A stretch of 64,000 nt of DNA from a virus. Below the pieces are notes generated by a model. It was not told the origin of the DNA, searched no databases, and saw only the letters and a list, made by a program, of their open reading frames with translations. A program made the position numbers and the translations under genes. The stretch spans positions 1 to 64,000 of the IMG/VR virus record IMGVR_UViG_3300023240_001391, one strand, 5' to 3'. Positions 58,618-64,000 of the stretch are shown here, in pieces (position 1 is the first letter of the stretch; every line of letters begins with the position of its first letter).

Positions 58618-59214
58618 ATGAAAGTAGTAACATTAGAGAACCTAGCATACGCTATTAAATACGGTAACAAATCATCAGTTAATGAGGCCTCATTAAATAG
58701 GGTATATCAACATACTCAAAAAGAAGCATCTGATAGCTTTTCTATAATCACCGCATATCGTGGTGGTAATAGTAAATCAGATAACACAAAAAGAAATAAA
58801 CGATTGGAATCTGATGTTAGATCATTAGGATTGGGTTTCTTTAAAGTTAAAGGTTATTGGATGGAATGTAAGAGTGCTGATATTGATTACTCTAAATGTC
58901 CTGATGATATGAAGATACCAGTAGTTGAAGAATCGTTATTCATTCCCAATATAACTAAATCAAATGCAGTTAGGTTAGCAAAGAAATACGATCAAGATGC
59001 TATCATCTATCAAGGTAAAGAAACCAACGATACTGTTGAATTGATTTCAAAATCAGGTGGTTCTATTGATAAAATTGGTAAGTTTTCAGCTGGGAAAATA
59101 GCAAGAGCATATACTAAGGTTAAAGGTAAATCATTTACGTTTGAAGGATTTGAGTATAAACCAAATGGGATGTTAACTAGAATGGCATTTGAATCGATAA
59201 TGAAGAAAGTATGA
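58618..59214 (+). CDS. Phage unknown protein (DUF3293-like), 198 aa
   Basis: FSIITAYRGGNSKSDNTKRNKRLESDVRSLGLGFFKVKGYW...EESLFIPN...AVRLAKKYDQDAIIYQG follows the DUF3293 layout. Known only as a conserved phage and bacterial protein. Four-base overlap with the next gene. Confidence 0.65.
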   Translation: MKVVTLENLAYAIKYGNKSSVNEASLNRVYQHTQKEASDSFSIITAYRGGNSKSDNTKRNKRLESDVRSLGLGFFKVKGYWMECKSADIDYSKCPDDMKIPVVEESLFIPNITKSNAVRLAKKYDQDAIIYQGKETNDTVELISKSGGSIDKIGKFSAGKIARAYTKVKGKSFTFEGFEYKPNGMLTRMAFESIMKKV

Positions 59215-59474
59215 GGTGGGAGAATGTAAGTTTACCTAATAAGATACAATATCTTAAACAATTAATGAATAATTCTACAGTAGATGTAAGTAGAGATGTC
59301 GATGTCATAGATGCATTAATCACAGGTTCAACGACACCATTTTATATGGATGATGAACTTCAATTTAAAATGCAAGATTCACATATTACATACATGAAAA
59401 ATTTATGGAATGTAGTTGTAGGTTTACAAAAAAATCAATCAATAATTGATTTAATTAAAAGTGAAGTAAAATAA
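59211..59474 (+). CDS. Small unknown protein, 87 aa
   Basis: ATGA overlap with the previous gene. LPNKIQYLKQLMNNSTVDVS, helical with DDELQFKMQDSHITYMKNLW. Family unknown. Confidence 0.65.
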   Translation: MRWENVSLPNKIQYLKQLMNNSTVDVSRDVDVIDALITGSTTPFYMDDELQFKMQDSHITYMKNLWNVVVGLQKNQSIIDLIKSEVK

Positions 59475-59503
59475 TATTTAACATTAATTTAACATCAAAA
59501 GTT

Positions 59504-59533
59504 TTGTTAAGTTAATTTTAATACTTATATTAG
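59504..59533 (+). promoter_or_regulatory. Promoter before second tRNA-Gly
   Basis: TTG at 59504, 19 bases, TATATTAG at 59526. Confidence 0.6.
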
Positions 59534-59570
59534 CACGGTTGAAACGATAATGATTGTGGAAACTATAAAT

Positions 59571-59643
59571 GCGGGTGAGGGGTTAAGGGAATACCCGTTT
59601 AACTTCCAGTTAGAAGAAGGTGGGTCAGTTCCATCCACCCGCT
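59571..59643 (+). tRNA. tRNA-Gly (TCC), aberrant T-arm
   Basis: Acceptor GCGGGTG/CACCCGC, D-stem GGGT/ACCC, anticodon TCC at 59605-59607, discriminator T. The T-arm GGTGG-GTCAGTT-CCATC lacks the universal TTC loop, so elongation-factor binding may differ from the 58370 gene. Confidence 0.8.
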
Positions 59644-59677
59644 CAAAAAGATTTAACATTAATTTAACATATTAAAT

Positions 59678-59708
59678 TTGGATATCTTATTTAAGTTTCG
59701 TATATTGT
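59678..59708 (+). promoter_or_regulatory. Promoter of the large structured RNA
   Basis: TTG at 59678, 20 bases, TATATTGT at 59701; then CGTTCTTTGAAAGTATTG, which resembles a boxA-like antitermination leader of rRNA operons. Confidence 0.7.
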
Positions 59709-59714
59709 GGGTGT

Positions 59715-60848
59715 TAAATAAGTAAAGAAATCGTTCTTTGAAAGTATTGAAAGTATTAAACTAAATACATGATTAATCCTACTTCGGTAGTAGGCACCGA
59801 TTTGGCATCGGGGTTGAAGATAATCTACGTATTACCACTGTCCAATGGGAGTTTAATAATATTGGGTAGTTTGATATCCAATTAAAGTATCATCGATGTG
59901 TAACAGCCAGGCTGACAATAAGTTGATAGTTTAATAAAGAATAGAAATCCGTAAGGATTTTGAAAGGTGATATATCACATCTCATCGCTAATTCGTTAGT
60001 TCATTTAAACAAGCAACATCTTACCTGATACTCAAATCAGGCCATCATTACCAAATGGTGGATATAGCAGTAAGTTGATGTAATCGGGCCCTTGAGAAAG
60101 GATACGTTCAGAGCCATTCGGTGAGAACTAATAAGTGTAGTAACTTACCCCATTACAAACTAAATCAATGTAGTTAGAATAGGATAAGTTGTAGAGTGTG
60201 AGTTTGATTCCTTGCTAGGGATAAGGCGAACATTCAGTATGAAAGGTAAAAGGATTCGTATAGAATTCGTAGTAATCTTAAAATACCGCACAGTAGGATT
60301 TGCAATCCGAAACGTATGAGGTGTGTTGTATTTTGTATCTCAAAAGGGTATGAAGCAACTGTTGAAGCACACCTTCGTGAATTTAAACTTTGTAAGTTAG
60401 CTCAGTTGGTAGAGCATTTGCCTCAGAAGCAGATTGTCGGTGGTTCAAATCCATCACTTACTATCATATAGATAGAAAAAAGCAAAGACTTCAACAGTTA
60501 TGGAAAACAAATCACCTAATCCTACACTCTTAGGAGAATGTAGGTTCGTAGAAGCTCGCAAGGCAGAAATGAATTGATTGAATTCTGCACTTAATCACTT
60601 CGCGGTGATGAATGGCTCGCAAGGTCAGAGGAAAGATGAAAGTTGAGTAGTTCCATAATGATATGAGTATAGCCACTCATTAAAAAAGGCGGTGATGTTG
60701 TCATACATTCGTGTTGAATGTGGATACGTTATTAACAATAGAGGTCGCACTTTATTGGCACGGTAACAAAAGTGATAACATAAGAGGTTTAATCTCAACC
60801 TACCAATTAAATTCTCAATACATACGTTATTAACGTTCTGTTAATAAT
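59715..60848 (+). ncRNA. Candidate large ornate RNA, about 1.1 kb, with embedded tRNA-like gene
   Basis: No coding frame. Dense hairpins: CCTAC/GTAGG (59779), CCGAT/ATCGG, AATCC/GGATT, a three-way junction ACATCTTAC/GTAAG..GATGT (60018-60081), AGGTGTG/CACACCT, CCTACA/TGTAGG, ATCAC/GTGAT, ACATTC/GAATGT, CACTTT/AAAGTG and TTATTAAC/GTTAATAA (60827-60847). AACTGTTGAAG (60357) and CTTCAACAGTT (60489) pair around the tRNA-like gene at 60391. The word GCTCGCAAGG occurs twice. Size, tRNA-cluster location, own promoter and embedded tRNA recall GOLLD or ROOL RNAs of phages; membership is not proven. Confidence 0.6.
60391..60463 (+). tRNA. tRNA with CAG anticodon on a class I body
   Basis: Acceptor TGTAAGT/ACTTACT with a T1-T72 mismatch, normal D- and T-arms, anticodon CAG at 60424-60426. 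CAG reads the Leu codon CTG, but Leu tRNAs have a long variable arm and this one does not. Confidence 0.75.
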
Positions 60849-60859
60849 TCACAAATGGC

Positions 60860-60890
60860 TTGTTTATTCAAGTATTTTTTCATATATTAC
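60860..60890 (+). promoter_or_regulatory. Promoter giving a nearly leaderless mRNA
   Basis: TTG at 60860, 20 bases, TATATTAC at 60883, ATG at 60894: the same tight spacing as at 22200. Confidence 0.7.
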
Positions 60891-60893
60891 ATC

Positions 60894-61163
60894 ATGTCGA
60901 ACTTAAAAGATCATTGGAAACATAAGATAGGAAATAAACCTGTCCATCACTTTACCTCAGAACATTTTCCAGTAGAATTGATTATATTATCTGCTGGAAT
61001 GATGTGTGATTCCCGTGGTGAATACGTAGAACATTATCATGTAATTGATTGTTCATCTGATTCTCCACCAAATATCACACCACCATCATTGGGATTATCA
61101 ACCGAAAAAGAATTAGAATTCAGATTTAATATAAATTTTAAACAAATAACAAATAACAAATAA
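60894..61163 (+). CDS. Unknown protein, 89 aa
   Basis: Start at ATG 60894, after the promoter. LKDHWKHKIGNKPVHHFTSEHFPVELIILSAG, His-rich start. Family unknown. Confidence 0.65.
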   Translation: MSNLKDHWKHKIGNKPVHHFTSEHFPVELIILSAGMMCDSRGEYVEHYHVIDCSSDSPPNITPPSLGLSTEKELEFRFNINFKQITNNK

Positions 61164-61164
61164 T

Positions 61165-61362
61165 ATGAATTGGTATTCAGTAAAAGTAAAAGTAATTACC
61201 GATAACGGTAAGACAACAAAAAAAGTAACAGAGCAATATTTAGTTAATGCGGTATCAGTATCAGATGGAGAAGTTAAGATACATGAGTTGTTCAAAAGTT
61301 CAGGGTTGGAATATGAAGTTTCCTCAGTGACTGCAACTAAAATTCTTGAGGTAATTAATTAA
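61165..61362 (+). CDS. Small unknown protein, 65 aa
   Basis: MNWYSVKVKVITDNGKTTKK then YLVNAVSVSDGEVKIHELF; matches the layout of the DUF4494-type small proteins of Bacteroidetes mobile elements. Function unknown. Confidence 0.7.
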   Translation: MNWYSVKVKVITDNGKTTKKVTEQYLVNAVSVSDGEVKIHELFKSSGLEYEVSSVTATKILEVIN

Positions 61363-61363
61363 T

Positions 61364-61660
61364 ATGAAAAGCCCAACATTTGATAAAATAAAGAAATTTG
61401 TTAAGTCGGAATATCCTACAGCTAAAACTGCTGCTGATAATAACGGCAAATACTTTGTATCTGATGATAACGGTAAACTAATGAAAGCATATTTCATACC
61501 CAATCAGACCAAAGTATTTGCCGCTTGGCATGCTGTGTATGATATTATTAAAATCGATCAGAACATACAACGAACTCACCCAAATAAAATGGATTTAGCA
61601 TCCGATGCGAAAAAAGCAATGAAAATAGAAAAAAGATTATTGAAAAGAAGATTTAGATAG
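61364..61660 (+). CDS. Small basic protein, 98 aa
   Basis: KIKKFVKSEYPTAKTAADNNGKYFVSDDNG then AYFIPNQTKVFAAWHAVY, and a Lys/Arg-rich end. One base after the previous gene. Confidence 0.65.
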   Translation: MKSPTFDKIKKFVKSEYPTAKTAADNNGKYFVSDDNGKLMKAYFIPNQTKVFAAWHAVYDIIKIDQNIQRTHPNKMDLASDAKKAMKIEKRLLKRRFR

Positions 61661-61667
61661 TTTCACA

Positions 61668-61676
61668 TATTTATAG
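61668..61676 (+). promoter_or_regulatory. TATTTATAG element (candidate late promoter)
   Basis: CATATTTATAG seven bases before ATG 61684. Confidence 0.45.
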
Positions 61677-61683
61677 ATGAGGT

Positions 61684-62322
61684 ATGGAAGATGAAGAAAC
61701 ACAAAAAAATAAAGAAACTTATTTTAAATCAGCAGTGGATGAATTGCCCCGAAACTGGTACAGTGATCGGAGTTGGCAGGATGAATATGAGGTCGATATG
61801 GGGGAGATAGATAAAACGAACCCACTATTTCAATCCATATATAATACAGATGCAGACTTTAACTCAGTTATAGATGAAATAAAATCAAATAATAAAGATC
61901 ATCTAACAACTTTATCTCTACTGCCAGAACCAAAGTCTTTCGATTGGGATTTAGTAACCAAGAGTAACAGCATTATTACTTATGTAAATGAAGTTTGTGA
62001 TACCACCGTACATAATGTAGTTGAAGAACCATTATTAGATGATTACTTTAACATAACATCTAATGACATATTATCTAATATTCTTTTCAGTAGAGGGGAT
62101 AATGGGTATATTATCACTGGTACATCAAATACATGGAAGTTATTAGAGAAATTATCCATTAGAATGCATTCAAAAGTATTTGATATGCCGATGAAAGTAG
62201 GGATGTCTGAAACGGAAATAGCATTTGTGGGCAATTTAATGCGATATTATATTGTTCATCATTATCAATTAAATAATGATGTGATGTTATACCTAAACGA
62301 GTTATATAAAAAATATAGATAG
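61684..62322 (+). CDS. Unknown protein, 212 aa
   Basis: WYSDRSWQDEYEVDMGEIDKTNPLF...GYIITGTSNTWKLLEKLS...MPMKVGMSETEIAFVGNLMRYY. Style suggests a phage structural or assembly protein, as does the late-type element; unproven. Confidence 0.65.
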   Translation: MEDEETQKNKETYFKSAVDELPRNWYSDRSWQDEYEVDMGEIDKTNPLFQSIYNTDADFNSVIDEIKSNNKDHLTTLSLLPEPKSFDWDLVTKSNSIITYVNEVCDTTVHNVVEEPLLDDYFNITSNDILSNILFSRGDNGYIITGTSNTWKLLEKLSIRMHSKVFDMPMKVGMSETEIAFVGNLMRYYIVHHYQLNNDVMLYLNELYKKYR

Positions 62323-62329
62323 GAGAGAT

Positions 62330-62704
62330 ATGAATGATGTAAGTGATTGGTGGGATGATGATGAAATCGATATATTTTCGACATTATCTAATGAAGATAA
62401 AATATCGTATATGTATGATTTATATTGTGATCCTGATGGTAATAAAATCATGTATGATGATAAGTTTGATGATGAAGTTGATGATGATAGTGAATTTTTA
62501 GATAGTGAAGAATCAATCGGTGTTACTGAAAATAAAAATGAAATAGTAATATTTGGCACTAATAAAAGTTCAATCGATGTTGTCGCGAGTAGAATATTTA
62601 TGAATGGTATTATATTAAAATTACAATCCATTGATACCGCTAACTCTAAATGTAAAGTAACCTATAAAATAATTGGTGTAGTAAATTCAATATCTGTAAA
62701 CTAA
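62330..62704 (+). CDS. Acidic unknown protein, 124 aa
   Basis: Very acidic first half (DWWDDDEIDIF, YDDKFDDEVDDDSEFLDSEE), then a beta-rich part. Two bases before the next gene. Confidence 0.65.
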   Translation: MNDVSDWWDDDEIDIFSTLSNEDKISYMYDLYCDPDGNKIMYDDKFDDEVDDDSEFLDSEESIGVTENKNEIVIFGTNKSSIDVVASRIFMNGIILKLQSIDTANSKCKVTYKIIGVVNSISVN

Positions 62705-62705
62705 T

Positions 62706-62939
62706 ATGAATAATATAAATCAAATGATAAGTATAAACGACAACTTATATAGTATCATCAGACGAATTAAAATTAATAATAAACCAATACTTGCATACTG
62801 GAAGGTTGCAAATAAATGCGATAGTGTGTTTAAGAAGGATGGGTATTATTATTTATGTAGGAAAATTGAAGAGATTGAGTTTAAAGAAATATCTTATGTA
62901 AATAAGTATCTACCTGTTGTAATAAAACAGGGGGAATAA
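62706..62939 (+). CDS. Small unknown protein, 77 aa
   Basis: MISINDNLYSIIRRIKINNKPIL then YYLCRKIEEIEFKEISYV. Ends facing the convergent minus-strand gene 15 bases away. Confidence 0.65.
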   Translation: MNNINQMISINDNLYSIIRRIKINNKPILAYWKVANKCDSVFKKDGYYYLCRKIEEIEFKEISYVNKYLPVVIKQGE

Positions 62940-62954
62940 TCCCACTGTTATTCG

Positions 62955-63461
62955 TTAAAAGCTAGCTTTATGTAATACATTAACTAACTTTCGTTTTTCA
63001 TCATCCCATACAAGTTTAGTATCCCTATATGTGAACTTATAAACGATACGCCTAGTTACACTTTCTTCTGGTTTCGAAATTTCTAATATAAAGCATTCTT
63101 TTTGAGTGCATATTAAAAACCGTTCATTGTTTAGATTAATTTCAATCTTACAATAACCATGTCTATGAATATTACCAGTCCACCAAAATTCACCAAATAA
63201 CTCACATTCCATTTCAGGGGGCAATGGTAAATAATGCGATCCATCTGATTCAATAAGTGCAAAAAGAACTACAGTCTGTGGGAATATAATATCCACTTTA
63301 AGACCACTTTTTTGATCGTAGGTATCTAATCCCGTTTTAAATACCTGATGATCACCTATTCGACCACGTCGTTCTTTATAGGGATCAATCACTTTATTTT
63401 GAGCATTTACGTTAAATCCCATCAAAACTAATATTACTAAACTCATTATTATTCTTAGCAT
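62955..63461 (-). CDS. Secreted unknown protein, the only minus-strand gene
   Basis: Signal peptide MLRIIMSLVILVLMGFNVNAQ, cleavage near residue 20; mature part beta-rich with CEL and CKIE cysteines. ATG 63461 preferred; 63479 would add six residues. Resembles the secreted proteins at 16876 and 48692 in length and signal. Opposite strand suggests later acquisition or separate regulation. Confidence 0.7.
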   Translation of the reverse strand: MLRIIMSLVILVLMGFNVNAQNKVIDPYKERRGRIGDHQVFKTGLDTYDQKSGLKVDIIFPQTVVLFALIESDGSHYLPLPPEMECELFGEFWWTGNIHRHGYCKIEINLNNERFLICTQKECFILEISKPEESVTRRIVYKFTYRDTKLVWDDEKRKLVNVLHKASF

Positions 63462-63481
63462 ATATCCCCCTGCCCACATAG

Positions 63482-63530
63482 ATGGTAACTTGTTCTGCTC
63501 ACTATATATATATTCAATAATCTAAGTTAC
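63482..63530. terminator. Hairpin upstream of the minus-strand gene
   Basis: GGTAACTT (63482) and AAGTTACC (63523) are complementary around an AT-rich loop with TATATATATA, which may hold the promoter of the minus-strand gene. Confidence 0.4.
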
Positions 63531-63564
63531 CGAATAAACTTAACATAAATTTAATGTAGAAAGT

Positions 63565-63595
63565 TTGGTGTCTCCAAATTAAATGATTACTTTTG
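63565..63595 (+). promoter_or_regulatory. Bacteroidetes-type promoter
   Basis: TTG at 63565, 20 bases, TACTTTTG at 63588. Confidence 0.75.
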
Positions 63596-63610
63596 ATTAA
63601 AATAAAAAAT

Positions 63611-63925
63611 ATGGGATTTACTATAAACGAGAAGTTTGAAACTGAACTTCATTACCAAGATGTGGCATTAATTTCGGTTGCATTTTCTGAGAAAATTGAG
63701 AGACACGAACATACAATGAATCAAGATCAACTAAAACGGATGAATCGATTAGTTGATAGATTGGGGGTTGAAATGTATGATCATCCAGATAATGATATTG
63801 ATATATCATCTGAGTTTGAAAGGAAGTTGTTTAAATTAATAAACAAATATACCTCAGCGGGCCTTAAAAAACCTGAATTAGTTAAAAAAATGGAATGGGT
63901 AACTGATAGTTGTAAAACGAGTTAA
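63611..63925 (+). CDS. Unknown helical protein, 104 aa
   Basis: Start at ATG 63611 after the promoter. MGFTINEKFETELHYQDVAL...MNQDQLKRMNRLVDRLG...KLFKLINKYTSAGL. Family unknown. Confidence 0.65.
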   Translation: MGFTINEKFETELHYQDVALISVAFSEKIERHEHTMNQDQLKRMNRLVDRLGVEMYDHPDNDIDISSEFERKLFKLINKYTSAGLKKPELVKKMEWVTDSCKTS

Positions 63926-63938
63926 ATGAAAAATAAAT

Positions 63939-64000
63939 ATGAATGAGTTGAATGAGTTCAGTAAATCTACGATCAGTGATATGGATGAGTTGATTGGGTG
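63939..64000 (+). CDS. Start of an ORF cut by the window end
   Basis: ATG 63939 reads MNELNEFSKSTISDMDELIG to the edge. Identity not determinable. Confidence 0.5.
   Translation, partial: MNELNEFSKSTISDMDELIG

Overview
The window is a segment of a large, AT-rich, virulent-looking bacteriophage genome whose host is very probably a member of the Bacteroidetes (flavobacterium-like). The evidence for the host is the promoter grammar: more than 30 sites match the Bacteroidetes primary-sigma consensus (TTG or TTA, 19-21 bases, TAnnTTTG), and ribosome-binding sites are A-rich rather than Shine-Dalgarno. The evidence for a phage is dense same-strand packing (only one gene is on the minus strand), tens of tiny unknown proteins, stop-start overlaps, and a typical large-phage set of genes: thyA, groEL, rtcB, an Rnl2-like RNA ligase, a CobS/CobT-like ATPase-VWA pair, a MazG-like protein, and an enormous tRNA array with a tmRNA. 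No capsid, tail, terminase, polymerase or integrase gene is recognisable here.

Layout. 0-5.2 kb: a CCA-adding enzyme fused to an HD domain (cut by the window edge), an HExxH protein, a ClpS-like protein and a P-loop kinase. 5.3-13.5 kb: VWA/metalloprotease-like protein, RtcB, a nucleotidase-like HAD protein, Rnl2-like ligase, HNH protein. 13.5-21.9 kb: GroEL, ThyA, secreted and membrane proteins, a 2H phosphoesterase, a RelA/SpoT-type HD hydrolase. 22.2-25.7 kb: a run of eight related small proteins of a family I call QWDF, interrupted by a cyclic-phosphate-type receiver protein. 26-28.9 kb: small unknowns. 28.9-30.3 kb: a 1.5-kb non-coding block with covarying mini-hairpins and six tandem consensus promoters embedded in a long direct repeat with variable inserts. 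30.4-33.9 kb: small genes each behind a repeated promoter-leader cassette, then the CobS/MoxR-like ATPase. 34.1-43 kb: an island of unrelated small genes, many followed by a recurrent AACGTTnnGGCTATG hairpin element resembling integron cassette recombination sites, a DNA methyltransferase, a DEDD exonuclease and a roughly 370-nt structured RNA candidate. 43.5-45.6 kb: two carbohydrate-active-type hydrolases. 45.7-51.3 kb: small unknowns, MazG-like and SLOG-like proteins. 51.5-60.9 kb: the RNA region, with 27 tRNA genes covering all 20 amino acids, three abnormal tRNA-like loci, a tmRNA with a long tag, several structured spacer RNAs whose ends are complementary, and a roughly 1.1-kb ornate RNA candidate with a tRNA inside it. 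60.9-64 kb: small unknowns and the single minus-strand secreted protein.

How it fits together. The tRNA/tmRNA block carries almost no encoded CCA ends, which fits the phage having its own CCA-adding enzyme. RtcB, the Rnl2-like ligase, the receiver-type protein and the 2H phosphoesterase are all families tied to RNA ends or cyclic phosphates, so the phage plausibly carries a self-sufficient tRNA supply and repair kit, as expected if hosts cleave tRNAs in defence. Middle or early expression uses host-type promoters, often fused directly to the upstream terminator hairpin and followed by a conserved hairpin leader. A second motif, TATTTATAG, sits just upstream of a few genes and may be the late promoter.
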